From Cohnella hashimotonis (lineage in GTDB: Bacteria > Bacillota > Bacilli > Paenibacillales > Paenibacillaceae): a stretch of 64,000 nucleotides of DNA. The position numbers were made by a program, and so were the translations under genes. The stretch covers positions 124,001 to 188,000 of the forward strand of contig NZ_JAGRPV010000002.1 of NCBI RefSeq assembly GCF_030014955.1, read 5' to 3'. Shown in pieces: positions 33,373 to 41,364 of the stretch; positions within the stretch are counted from its first letter, which is position 1, and each line of letters starts with the position of its first letter. The notes beneath the pieces are model-generated. The model was not told the DNA's origin and made no database searches. It worked only from the letters and a program-made list of their open reading frames with translations.

Positions 33373-33954
33373 ATGCGGCGTATATTGATGGTGTGCACCG
33401 GGAATACATGCCGGAGTCCGATGGCCGAAGCTCTGCTGCGGGATTGGGCGAGACGGACGGGCGCGGAGATGGAAGTGCGGTCCGCCGGGGTGGCTGCCCA
33501 ATCGGGCATGCCGATCTCCGCGAACGCGGCGGAGACGCTGAGGCGCAGCAATGTCGCGCTGCCGGGTTCTTCGACGAGGCTTGACCGGGGAGACGTGGAG
33601 TGGGCGGAGCTCATCCTGACGATGACCGCCTCCCATAAGCGGGCAATCGCGGAGCGGTATCCGCATGCGGCTTCCAAGACCTATACGCTCAAGGAATACG
33701 CAAGCCAGAGCGAGGCGCTGCTGCCGGACCTGCAGGAGATGGATCGCCTTCATGCGGAATTTCAGGTGGCGCTGGCGCTCGGCAAGCCGTTCCCCGAACA
33801 GGACAAGCGGCGCCTGAGCGAGCTGTCGCGGCGCGCGCCAGATCTTGATATCGCGGACCCTTACGGCGGGCCGCTCGCGGTATACGAAGCTTGCGCGCGG
33901 GAGATTCGCGAGGCGATCGATCGGGCTTTTGGCGGGCGGCAAGCTGCAGATTGA
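33373..33954 (+). CDS. ywlE: Low-molecular-weight protein arginine phosphatase
   Basis: A 193-residue LMW phosphatase. The P-loop is C8-T-G-N-T-C-R-S15; the threonine at position 9 is the residue that selects phospho-arginine in YwlE. The general acid is D162 in DPYGG. It reverses McsB arginine phosphorylation, which marks proteins for ClpCP. It is about 40 residues longer than B. subtilis YwlE because of an insertion near 110-152. AGGAGG precedes the ATG. Confidence 0.92.
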   Translation: MRRILMVCTGNTCRSPMAEALLRDWARRTGAEMEVRSAGVAAQSGMPISANAAETLRRSNVALPGSSTRLDRGDVEWAELILTMTASHKRAIAERYPHAASKTYTLKEYASQSEALLPDLQEMDRLHAEFQVALALGKPFPEQDKRRLSELSRRAPDLDIADPYGGPLAVYEACAREIREAIDRAFGGRQAAD

Positions 33955-34032
33955 TTGAATGCTTTAAGTGTTCTTACTTAACTACGTCGGCAAAGCGCCG
34001 CTTGCTCCGGCTGTGGAGCGGGCGGCGCTATT

Positions 34033-34920
34033 TTAATGCGAATCCCGCAGCTTGGCGACCTCTTCCTGAGGCAGATCGAGCAGGTCGGCGATCTGTCCGG
34101 GCGTAAAGCCTTTGGCCAGCAGCTTGCGCACGCTCTCGGCGCGGCCGCTCTCTCTGCCCTTTTCCAGACCTTCCTCCAAGCCTTCCTCGTAGCCCCAGCG
34201 CTTCCATGCAGGCATCAATTCCATTACGCGTTCGGCCTCCTCCGGATCGCGGGCATGCAGCTCGCGTAAAATGGACCGGTCCTCTTCGAATTCGGGCCGG
34301 TAGTAGAGATCCGCAATCGACATGACGAGCGCCAGCTTGGCGTCGTCCAGCGTCGGATGCAGCCTCGCCAGCATTTTGAGGTAAGCCAGGCGAAGCTCGC
34401 GTCTGTCCTTTTCATTATAACCCATCCGCGACAACAGCGCAGCGGCGACCGGGTTGTCCGACTTGGCGAAACGCCGCCAATCCAGACGGGCTAGTTCCAG
34501 CTTGCGGAAGCGGAATTCCACGATGCTCTCCTCCTCGAAGCGCATCGAATATCCGTCAGGCTCGTCTCTTGCGCGGTTTCCGGTGAACACGGCCACGGGG
34601 ACGATCACTTTATAGGTTTTGCGGTGGCGCTCCAGCAGCCTTGCAAAATACAGGAACATCCGCTCCGCAAAATCCGCTTGCGCATAAGATTGCGGCTCCA
34701 GATGAATAAGGATGAATACGTTCTTGCCTCGCAGGCGAACCTCGACCAGCAAATCTACCGTGCGTTTTTCGCCTCCGACGACATCCACCAACAGCTCTTG
34801 CATGAGAAAGCGAGTATGGGAGAAGTCGATCGAACGGTAAAGCTCGGGAAAAAACAAGGCCATGAATTCGGCGAAAAAGGTTTGCAGCAGCTTCTTGAAC
34901 GCTTCGTCGTGCGGCGCCAT
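34033..34920 (-). CDS. Rpn-family PD-(D/E)XK nuclease (recombination-promoting, transposase-like)
   Basis: A 295-residue protein of the Rpn/PD-(D/E)XK transposase-like family. The nuclease core lies at about 45-85 (KRTVDLLVEVRLRGKNVFIL and IHLEPQS, giving D...E-x-Q). The C-terminal part has the repetitive linker GYEEGLEEGLEKGRESGRAE and a helical end (LLAKGFTPGQIADLLDLPQEEVAKL) common in these proteins. E. coli RpnA relatives cut DNA and promote recA-independent recombination. It is on the minus strand, inside the ywlE-rpiB interval of an otherwise plus-strand operon, so it is an insertion. No terminal repeats are seen. Confidence 0.9.
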   Translation of the reverse strand: MAPHDEAFKKLLQTFFAEFMALFFPELYRSIDFSHTRFLMQELLVDVVGGEKRTVDLLVEVRLRGKNVFILIHLEPQSYAQADFAERMFLYFARLLERHRKTYKVIVPVAVFTGNRARDEPDGYSMRFEEESIVEFRFRKLELARLDWRRFAKSDNPVAAALLSRMGYNEKDRRELRLAYLKMLARLHPTLDDAKLALVMSIADLYYRPEFEEDRSILRELHARDPEEAERVMELMPAWKRWGYEEGLEEGLEKGRESGRAESVRKLLAKGFTPGQIADLLDLPQEEVAKLRDSH

Positions 34921-35056
34921 CTCGGATCGTCACGCTCCTCGGGAAAACAAAAAGCGCCGCCAGCTCTCGTGGGAGAGCGTGCGACGCATGCTTTGCGACC
35001 GTATTCGTGACATCAGTTTAACAGGCGATCGGCTACGACGCAACTCCCGGCTTCCA

Positions 35057-35671
35057 TTAAATCTCTTCATTCCAGTCGGGACTTCTGTCTTCGTAATTGT
35101 CCGCTCCTGCCATTCCGTCCGCCATCTCGTATTGCTCTTCGTTCGCGGCGCTCTGAATGTCCTCCGAGCTGACGGCGAGGTAGAGGTAGCCGTCCTCGCG
35201 GTTTTTGCGCAGCGCCTTTTCTTTCATAAACTTCGGGCTGGCATCCCCGGCTTCTTCGTCGTAGACAAGGATGATGCCTTCCGTTTTGCGTAGGAGCAAG
35301 TCGTCGCGTGCGGTGAACTGCCAAGGGCCGCTGTAGGGCTGCTTGCTCACTGCCGCATAGTAATCGACGTTTTTCAGGATGTCGCGGTAGTATTCTTGTT
35401 TATCCTCGCTCCACTTTTCCTCCTGGCCCTCGAATGCCGTCAGGATCGACAGCCGCAGCTGCGGATAATTCTTTTTCAGCGCGATGACGGATTCGCAAGC
35501 CCATAGATCGACGCCGTATTGGCCGGGCGTGATGACCCATTCGAGACCTTCCTCGACCAAAGGGATGAGCTTGGACTCGATCGCTTTCCGTATAAAAGGG
35601 ATGCCCTTGTGTTTTTGTCCGAAAATGCCGAGCTCGTGCGCACGGTATCCGGTAATCAGCAGATTGTTCAT
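35057..35671 (-). CDS. SLOG-superfamily protein, DUF1273/YpsA-like
   Basis: A 204-residue protein. The start MNNLLITGYRAHELGIFGQKH and the later VITPGQYGVDLWACE match the DUF1273/YpsA group of the SLOG superfamily. The superfamily binds nucleotide-derived ligands and appears in defence and cell-division settings. The C-terminal about 45 residues are acidic and low-complexity. It is next to the Rpn nuclease on the same strand (136 bp apart). Ligand unknown. Confidence 0.85.
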   Translation of the reverse strand: MNNLLITGYRAHELGIFGQKHKGIPFIRKAIESKLIPLVEEGLEWVITPGQYGVDLWACESVIALKKNYPQLRLSILTAFEGQEEKWSEDKQEYYRDILKNVDYYAAVSKQPYSGPWQFTARDDLLLRKTEGIILVYDEEAGDASPKFMKEKALRKNREDGYLYLAVSSEDIQSAANEEQYEMADGMAGADNYEDRSPDWNEEI

Positions 35672-35730
35672 GCTCGCTCCTTACTGAACCGTCATAAATC
35701 TTCGTAAGGATGATTATAGTCTATTTTCGA

Positions 35731-35759
35731 TTGACTTCGGCATTTTCCTTCGCTATTAT
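35731..35759 (+). promoter_or_regulatory. Promoter of the rpiB-ywlG-glyA transcript
   Basis: TTGACT (35731-35736) and TATTAT (35754-35759) are 17 bp apart, just upstream of the ZTP riboswitch. A second TATAAT at 35907-35912 lies after the riboswitch terminator and could give basal expression. Confidence 0.7.
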
Positions 35760-35775
35760 GTAGCTACAAGTTGCA

Positions 35776-35884
35776 GTTCCGGTGTAACTGGCGACACAAG
35801 TGGGATTAACCACAGTGGAGCACCGGAATGTCGGCCGGTCGCCTGGGCAGAGAGCAGCGTGCTTTGAGCACGTGTGCTCTTTTT
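35776..35884 (+). ncRNA. ZTP (pfl) riboswitch with terminator
   Basis: The P1 stem is TTCCGGTG (35776-35783) with CACCGGAA (35821-35828). Inside are AACTGGCG, then a GTGG/CCAC hairpin and GTGGAG. The pseudoknot-forming tail GGTCGCCTGGGCA follows at 35837-35849. These are the conserved blocks of the pfl motif, which senses ZTP/ZMP and so reports 10-formyl-THF shortage. The expression platform is the stem GAGCA..GTGC / GCAC..TGCTC plus TTTTT (35850-35884). It controls rpiB, ywlG and above all glyA, a one-carbon gene. Confidence 0.9.
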
Positions 35885-35944
35885 CGTCTTTTTTCGGCAA
35901 ATTCGGTATAATACAACTGACAATCAAGGGAGGTAGGTACAGTC

Positions 35945-36403
35945 ATGATCATCGCTATCGGCGCCGACCACGCGGGCTATCGTCTCAAGGACGTCATCGT
36001 CCCGTTTCTGGAAGCGCAGGGTCACCAGATTATCGATCTCGGATGCCATTGCGGGGATTCGGTGGATTATCCGGATTATGCCGTGCCCGTCTGCGGAAAG
36101 GTCGTCAGCGGGGAGGCGGACAGGGGCATCCTGATCTGCGGGACGGGGATCGGCATGTCGATCGCGGCGAACAAGACGCCGGGCATCCGCTGCGCGCTCG
36201 TGCACGATTTGTTCTCGGCCAAGGCCACGCGCGAGCACAACGATACCAACGTGCTGGCGATGGGCGAGCGCGTCGTCGGACCGGGCGTCGCCGAGGAGAT
36301 CGTTCGCGTCTGGCTGGACACGCCTTTCTCCGAAGGACCTCGCCATGTCGGACGTCTGAACAAGGTCAAGGCGATCGAAGAGCAGCAGGCACTTCATCCT
36401 TGA
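35945..36403 (+). CDS. rpiB: Ribose 5-phosphate isomerase B
   Basis: A 152-residue RpiB/LacB-family enzyme that interconverts ribulose 5-phosphate and ribose 5-phosphate. It has the substrate D9-H10 in GADHAGY, the catalytic cysteine in LICGTGIGMSIAAN, and the HNDTN segment. GGGAGG precedes the ATG. Being first behind a ZTP riboswitch links pentose supply to purine and one-carbon metabolism. Confidence 0.95.
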   Translation: MIIAIGADHAGYRLKDVIVPFLEAQGHQIIDLGCHCGDSVDYPDYAVPVCGKVVSGEADRGILICGTGIGMSIAANKTPGIRCALVHDLFSAKATREHNDTNVLAMGERVVGPGVAEEIVRVWLDTPFSEGPRHVGRLNKVKAIEEQQALHP

Positions 36404-36428
36404 ACGGACCGGGAGGCGCGATGCGACG

Positions 36429-37028
36429 ATGACTGACCAAGACCAAGCGTTGCCCGTCGCGGGCCAAGTCGAAAAAGCGCTGTCCGAGCTGGCCGAAGTC
36501 GCGGCCTTGGGTGCGGGACAGATCGTCGTGCTGGGCGTCAGCACGAGCGAAGTGCAAGGGCGCCGCATCGGCACGTCCGGAGCGCCTGCCGTCGCCCGCG
36601 AGATCTATGAAGGCGTGCGGCGCGTCCGCGAGCGACGGGGGTTCGAGACCGTATGGCAATGCTGCGAGCACCTGAACCGCGCGCTTGTGACCGAGCGGAG
36701 CTTAGCTGTCTCCCGCGGCTGGACGATCGTATCGGCCGTGCCCGTGCCCAAGGCAGGCGGCTCCATGGCTGCCTATGCATTCAGCCAGTTGACGGATCCC
36801 TGCCTCGTCGAGGCTGTGGCCGTCGATGCGGGACTGGATATCGGCGAAACGATGATCGGCATGCACTTGCGTCCGGTCGCCGTGCCGGTAAGGCCGTCGG
36901 GCCGCTGGATCGGCGAGGCGCGGGTGACGATGGCATACGCGCGCCCGAAGCTGATCGGCGGCGAACGCGCGGTCTACGCGCTGCCAAGCCGGGAGCGGGA
37001 GGCGCCGCCTTCCGGAACGTGCGACTGA
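36429..37028 (+). CDS. ywlG: DUF436/TIGR01440-family protein YwlG
   Basis: A 199-residue conserved protein of unknown biochemical function, always found near rpiB and glyA in Bacillales. Visible hallmarks are VLGVSTSEVQGRRIGTSG, the FETVWQCCEHLNRAL segment with paired cysteines, and DIGETMIGMHLRPVAVPVR. The ATG at 36429 is the only usable start. A three-codon frame, ATG CGA CGA TGA at 36421-36432, sits between the GGGAGG and this start and ends on it. Confidence 0.93.
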   Translation: MTDQDQALPVAGQVEKALSELAEVAALGAGQIVVLGVSTSEVQGRRIGTSGAPAVAREIYEGVRRVRERRGFETVWQCCEHLNRALVTERSLAVSRGWTIVSAVPVPKAGGSMAAYAFSQLTDPCLVEAVAVDAGLDIGETMIGMHLRPVAVPVRPSGRWIGEARVTMAYARPKLIGGERAVYALPSREREAPPSGTCD

Positions 37029-37039
37029 GCCGCAGCTGT

Positions 37040-37102
37040 CCGGCTAACGGCGCGCCGAGCGGCCGAGTCCCGGCCGAGATAGCCGGAAAAACCGGCTAAC
37101 GG
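37040..37102. repeat. Dispersed copy of the AGCCGG hairpin repeat
   Basis: CCGGCTAACGG occurs at 37040 and again at 37092, 52 bp apart. The second is part of AGATAGCCGG-AAAAA-CCGGCTAACGG, the core of the 21.0-kb array. The 26-bp spacer differs completely from that array. Confidence 0.75.
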
Positions 37103-37179
37103 CACTTCACGCGAATGCCTTTTCCGCTAACCATCCCTTACAATAAATCAACTTTCCATAACCCTAAGGAGGACCAACC

Positions 37180-38430
37180 ATGACCGCCAATCTGCGCAAG
37201 CAAGACCCCGAGATCGTCAAAGCCCTTAACCTCGAGCTCGGCCGCCAACGCGACAACCTCGAGCTGATCGCGTCCGAGAACATTGTGAGCGAAGCCGTCC
37301 TCGAAGCGATGGGTACCGTGCTCACGAATAAATATGCGGAAGGCTACCCGGGCAAGCGGTTCTACGGCGGCTGCGAGTACGTCGACATTCCCGAAGAGAT
37401 CGCCCGCAACCGCGCCAAGGAACTGTTCGGCGCCGACCATGCCAACGTGCAGCCGCACTCCGGCGCGCAGGCGAACCTCGCCGTCTACCTGGCGACGTTG
37501 CAACCGGGCGACACCGTGCTCGGCATGAACCTCGCGCACGGCGGCCACCTGACGCACGGTAGCCCGGTTAACGCTTCCGGCCTGCTGTATAACTTCGTCG
37601 CTTACGGCGTCGACGAGCAGACCTTCACGATCAACTACGACGAAGTCCGCAAAGCCGCGTTCAAGCACCGTCCGCGTATGATCGTCGCCGGCGCGAGCGC
37701 GTATCCGCGCATCATCGACTTTGAAGTGCTCGGCCAGATCGCTCGCGACGTGGGCGCGCTGTTCATGGTCGACATGGCGCATATCGCCGGCCTCGTGGCA
37801 GGCGGCCAGCACCCGAGCCCGGTGCCGCACGCGCACTTCGTCACGACGACGACGCACAAGACGCTGCGCGGCCCGCGCGGCGGCCTGATCCTGTGCACCA
37901 AGCCTTGGGCGGCGGCGATCGACAAGGCGGTATTCCCCGGCACGCAAGGCGGTCCGCTTATGCACACGATCGCGGCCAAAGCCGTTGCGCTCGGAGAAGC
38001 GCTGCAGCCGTCCTTCAAGGACTACGCGGCTAACGTCGTGACCAACGCCAAGGCGCTTGCGGAGTCGCTGACTGCAGAAGGCATCAACCTGGTCTCCGGC
38101 GGCACGGACAACCACCTGATGCTCGTGGACACCCGCAGCCTGAACATCACGGGCAAGGATGCCGAGCACTTGCTCGACTCCGTGGGCATCACCGTCAACA
38201 AGAACGCGATTCCGTTCGATCCGACGAGCCCGTTCATCACGAGCGGCATCCGCATCGGAACGCCGGCCGTAACTTCGCGCGGCATGGACGCCGCGGCGAT
38301 GAAAAAGATCGGCCAGGCGATCGCGATCACGCTTAAGAACGCCAAGGACGAGACCAAGCTGGATGAGGCGCGCAAGCTGGTTCGCGAGCTCGCCTCGCAA
38401 TATCCGCTGTATCAAGGTCTTGAATACTAA
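37180..38430 (+). CDS. glyA: Serine hydroxymethyltransferase
   Basis: A 416-residue PLP enzyme converting serine plus THF to glycine plus 5,10-methylene-THF. The PLP lysine is in the [14 protein letters not shown] motif near residue 227, and [15 protein letters not shown] and [18 protein letters not shown] are standard. TAAGGAGG precedes the ATG at 37180. It belongs with rpiB and ywlG under the ZTP riboswitch, although a 150-bp gap with a repeat separates it from ywlG. It is the last gene before the large insertion that separates it from upp. Confidence 0.97.
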   Translation: MTANLRKQDPEIVKALNLELGRQRDNLELIASENIVSEAVLEAMGTVLTNKYAEGYPGKRFYGGCEYVDIPEEIARNRAKELFGADHANVQPHSGAQANLAVYLATLQPGDTVLGMNLAHGGHLTHGSPVNASGLLYNFVAYGVDEQTFTINYDEVRKAAFKHRPRMIVAGASAYPRIIDFEVLGQIARDVGALFMVDMAHIAGLVAGGQHPSPVPHAHFVTTTTHKTLRGPRGGLILCTKPWAAAIDKAVFPGTQGGPLMHTIAAKAVALGEALQPSFKDYAANVVTNAKALAESLTAEGINLVSGGTDNHLMLVDTRSLNITGKDAEHLLDSVGITVNKNAIPFDPTSPFITSGIRIGTPAVTSRGMDAAAMKKIGQAIAITLKNAKDETKLDEARKLVRELASQYPLYQGLEY

Positions 38431-38466
38431 GACCAGTCTCGTCAGCGTATCCTAAAAACAGGTACA

Positions 38467-38513
38467 GGCGCCCATTTTTGACCTTTCGAGGCCGAAATGG
38501 GCGCCGTTTGTTT
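38467..38513 (+). terminator. Intrinsic terminator of glyA
   Basis: GGCGCCCATTT (38467-38477) pairs with AAATGGGCGCC (38495-38505), followed by GTTTGTTT. Confidence 0.85.
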
Positions 38514-38544
38514 GACGATTCGGAGCATTCAGTATAAACTAAGT

Positions 38545-38800
38545 GTACGCTTAATTCCCGGTATCGGCCGGGAAACGGGGGAACCAAGTCTTTATGGGGC
38601 GAATTGAAGCCATTGCAGGCTTCATAGGGTACCATCTTATCCGAGTCCGTCAGCTAACCTCGTAGGCAGTGGATGGGTCACATCTAATTTATTGAAGCTT
38701 GAATGACCCTCGCCGGGTCTTTTGGCGTCTCTACAAGACCCCTCTGTCTGGCTAAGCGTATTGCGCGCGCCTGCTGCAGAAGGGTCTTTTCTGTCCTTCG
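38545..38800 (+). ncRNA. c-di-AMP (ydaO/yuaA) riboswitch with tandem terminators
   Basis: The aptamer (38545-38670) shows the conserved ydaO blocks in order: CGCTTAATTCCCG, ACGGGGGAACCAA, GGGGCGAATTGAAGCC, CATAGGGTACC, ATCCGAG, and CCGTCAGCTAACCTCGTAGGC (given here only as the end block 38647-38667). The platform has GACCC-TCGCC-GGGTC-TTTT at 38705-38724 and a second AGACCC / GGGTCT-TTTC pair at 38735-38792. A TTGACG/TATAAA promoter (38512-38538, 15-bp spacing) lies upstream. High c-di-AMP normally turns such genes off. The regulated gene is the KamA-like protein. Confidence 0.9.
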
Positions 38801-38840
38801 AGGCGTGTCGACTTTAGACCGGGAGAAGGAGGAATTTACG

Positions 38841-39923
38841 TTGGCCATGCCTGAATTCGCTAGAAACATGGACCAAGACGCTGCCGCTCCTTTCTGCACG
38901 ACCACGAATACGTCGTATTATCATAGCCTCATCGACTGGGGCGATGCCAACGATCCGCTTCGCAAGCTGCTGTCTCCGTCTCTGCCGGCGGCCGGCGGCA
39001 AAGGGATCTGGGGTGCCTCGGACGAAGAAGCCGAATATTTGGCTCAGGGTTACCGTCACAAGTTTCGGACGTCCGCGTTTCTGATGCTTCCCGAGACGGA
39101 GGCGGAGGAGGGCGTGTCGCCTGCGCTCGAATATGTAGCTGCCCATCCGGAGATCCGGCAGGTGATCCTGGCGGGCGGCGATTGCTTCAGTCTGCCCACG
39201 CCTAAGCTGCGCAAGCTCATCCAAAGCCTGCGGGCCATCCCGCATGTCGGAATTATCAGGCTCAGCACGCGTATGCCGGTCATGGAGCCGATGCGCATAA
39301 CGGACGACTTAGGCTTGCTGCGCCTTATCCGCGAATTTTCAACGCCTTCCAAGCCGCTCTATTTGATGGCGCATATTCATCATCCGCGTGAGATGACGGA
39401 ACAAGCGATCCGTGCGTTTCGCTCGCTCGGCGACGCCGGAGCCGTCATCGTAAACCGGACGCCGATCCTGGGCGGGATCAACGACGCGCCGGAGCTGCTG
39501 GGCGAGCTGCTGGAGCGCCTCGAGCTGGCCGGCGTGACCCCGTATTACTTTTTCGTCGACCGTCCGAGGGAGGAGAGCGGCGAGTTCGCCGTGTCGCTGT
39601 CCAGAGCCTACCGTCTCGTCGAGGAAGCCAAGCTGACGACTGCGGGACTCGGGCGGCGGGCGCGCCTTGCGGTCAACCACGATGCAGGCTTCATCGAAGT
39701 GCTGGCCGTCGAGGGCGGCAAGGCCTATCTCAAGTTCCACGCTTCTCCAGACGACGACGCGGGCAAGTTCATCACGGCGGACTGCCCTGACGACGCGCTG
39801 TGGCTAACCGATCTGCCGGGCAGCGAATCCAGGATCGGGTCGCTGACGATCGATTGGACGGACTCCGAGGATTACGGGCTCCGCACTTCTTATGTGAAGC
39901 GGCCTTATCAGATCGGAGATTGA
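38841..39923 (+). CDS. KamA-like protein lacking the radical-SAM cysteine motif
   Basis: A 360-residue protein clearly related to lysine 2,3-aminomutases: YLAQGYRHKF at the start of the barrel, QVILAGGDCFSLPTPKL, IPHVGIIRLSTRMPV, AHIHHPREMTEQA, and TPYYFFVDRP. The CxxxCxxC segment that should follow YRHKF...FLML is missing: about 20 residues are absent in frame and the text passes straight to PETEAEEG. No other Cys triplet replaces it. A 4Fe-4S/SAM reaction is therefore doubtful. The TTG at 38841 has AAGGAGG 8 bases upstream and is preferred to ATG 38847. It is the only gene behind the c-di-AMP riboswitch. Confidence 0.85.
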   Translation: MAMPEFARNMDQDAAAPFCTTTNTSYYHSLIDWGDANDPLRKLLSPSLPAAGGKGIWGASDEEAEYLAQGYRHKFRTSAFLMLPETEAEEGVSPALEYVAAHPEIRQVILAGGDCFSLPTPKLRKLIQSLRAIPHVGIIRLSTRMPVMEPMRITDDLGLLRLIREFSTPSKPLYLMAHIHHPREMTEQAIRAFRSLGDAGAVIVNRTPILGGINDAPELLGELLERLELAGVTPYYFFVDRPREESGEFAVSLSRAYRLVEEAKLTTAGLGRRARLAVNHDAGFIEVLAVEGGKAYLKFHASPDDDAGKFITADCPDDALWLTDLPGSESRIGSLTIDWTDSEDYGLRTSYVKRPYQIGD

Positions 39924-40097
39924 TCCTTCGCGCTTTTCGTGCCATACATCCGGCTTTGCCTTCCGAGGCGGACCGGATGTATATTTATTTTGGCGGATAC
40001 TTGGGCGTCTTCGGGGAAATGTTGAAACGGTCGGCCTGTATCCCGCGTACTACAATACATAGCCGCGAACGAGCGGACAAGAGGAGGATTCGTGTAA

Positions 40098-40766
40098 ATG
40101 TCTATTTTTAAACGATTGCGCGATCTCACGCTGTCTAACGTATATGCCCTGATCGAAAAGGCGGAAGACCCGGTCAAAATGACCGATCAATATTTGCGCG
40201 ACATGGCGGAGGATCTCGAGGACGCGGAAAAGGCGGTCGCCGCCCAGATCGCGATCGAGAAACGATTCAAGCAGCTCTACGAGGAACAGGCTGCGCTCGT
40301 CGCCAAGCGCGAGGAGCAGGCGAACATCGCGGCGCAGGCGAAAAATATCGACCTCGCGCGCCGCGCGCTCGAGGAAAAGAAGGCTGCGGAGACCAAGGTT
40401 GCCGAGTACAAGGCGAGCTATGAGCAGAACAAGCAGGCGGCAGACAATCTGCGTCTGAAGCTCGACGAGATGCGCAAGCAGTTCACCGACCTCAAAAACC
40501 GGCGCGAGACGCTTGTCGCCCGTGCGAACGCAGCCAAGGCGCAAGCCGGCATCAACAAGGCGATGGCAGGCTTCGGGACCGACACGGCGATGTCCGGCCT
40601 CAGCCGGATGGAAGAGAAGGTCCGGCAGATGGAAGCGCACGCCGAGGCGACCGAGGAGCTCAGCCAGTCCAAGGGCAAGTCGCTGGACGACGAGTTCGCG
40701 GCGCTCGGCAAGGACAAAGCCGTCGAGGACGAACTGGCGGCCCTGATGAAAAAGTACGAGAGCTAA
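40098..40766 (+). CDS. PspA/IM30-family protein
   Basis: A 222-residue, almost fully coiled-coil protein. The start FKRLRDLTLSNVYALIEKAE resembles the amphipathic membrane-binding helix of PspA, and the long helical arms cover 25-200. PspA/IM30 proteins are ESCRT-III-like and protect stressed membranes. GAGGAGG precedes the ATG. It leads a set with DUF350, DUF4178 and DUF4247 proteins, a known companion set for this PspA branch (YjfJ-like). A terminator follows it, so the others have at least partly separate transcription. Confidence 0.93.
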   Translation: MSIFKRLRDLTLSNVYALIEKAEDPVKMTDQYLRDMAEDLEDAEKAVAAQIAIEKRFKQLYEEQAALVAKREEQANIAAQAKNIDLARRALEEKKAAETKVAEYKASYEQNKQAADNLRLKLDEMRKQFTDLKNRRETLVARANAAKAQAGINKAMAGFGTDTAMSGLSRMEEKVRQMEAHAEATEELSQSKGKSLDDEFAALGKDKAVEDELAALMKKYES

Positions 40767-40777
40767 GGCGATCCAAG

Positions 40778-40804
40778 AGGACTCCCCCGCGGGGTCCTTT
40801 TTTC
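40778..40804 (+). terminator. Intrinsic terminator after pspA-like gene
   Basis: AGGAC-CC and GG-GTCCT arms surround CCCGC (40778-40798), followed by six T. Confidence 0.85.
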
Positions 40805-40935
40805 AAACGCCCATCTAAGCTAAAATAAGGAAAGTATGTTATGGCGCGTCCGAAACGGAGCGCTTCGGGCGGCTCGTTCCCGCAAGTCGATGCGGAACCG
40901 CCCGGTTTTTAACCGCGGGAGGAGAGGCGTTAACA

Positions 40936-41340
40936 TTGACGATTGAAAACGTGGTCGGCACGCTGCTGTGGACGGCGGCGGGCGCGGTGCTCCTGTTCAT
41001 TCTTATGGGCATCGACGCTTATTTTACCAAGTACAAGGATATGGCCGAGATGAAGCGGGGCAATACGGCAGTCACCGTTCGGTTTGTGTTGAAGCTCGTC
41101 GCACAGGGTTACATCCTGTCCCGCTCGATCGTGACGTCCGACGATTTGGGCGAAGCGCTGCTCGTCTCCTTCATATCGTTCGTCATCCTCTTCGTGCTGG
41201 AGTGGATCGTCGAATTCGCGTTCAGACGGATTGGCGATTTGCGCTTGGACGAGGGCGTGCGGGACGGCATCGTAGGGCATGGTCTGATCGCGGGCTCCCT
41301 GCATCTGGTCGGTGCGATGATCATCGGCTCGTGCCTGTAG
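40936..41340 (+). CDS. DUF350-family membrane protein
   Basis: A 134-residue protein with four predicted helices (about 8-30, 45-62, 70-92 and 112-132), matching DUF350. AEMKRGNTAVTVRF between helices 1 and 2 is the family's conserved loop. The TTG start is chosen because GGGAGGAGAGG lies 8 bases upstream. DUF350 proteins accompany PspA in many genomes and may act as its membrane partner. Confidence 0.9.
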   Translation: MTIENVVGTLLWTAAGAVLLFILMGIDAYFTKYKDMAEMKRGNTAVTVRFVLKLVAQGYILSRSIVTSDDLGEALLVSFISFVILFVLEWIVEFAFRRIGDLRLDEGVRDGIVGHGLIAGSLHLVGAMIIGSCL

Positions 41341-41364
41341 GGCTGCGGGAGAGGAGGACAAGAG

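Noticed and set aside
34033..34920. Complete insertion sequence around the Rpn gene
   Set aside because: No terminal inverted repeats or target duplication could be seen on either side.
38545..38800. T-box leader
   Set aside because: GGGTACC resembles a T-box fragment, but the AGGGTGGNACCGCG core is missing and every ydaO block is present.
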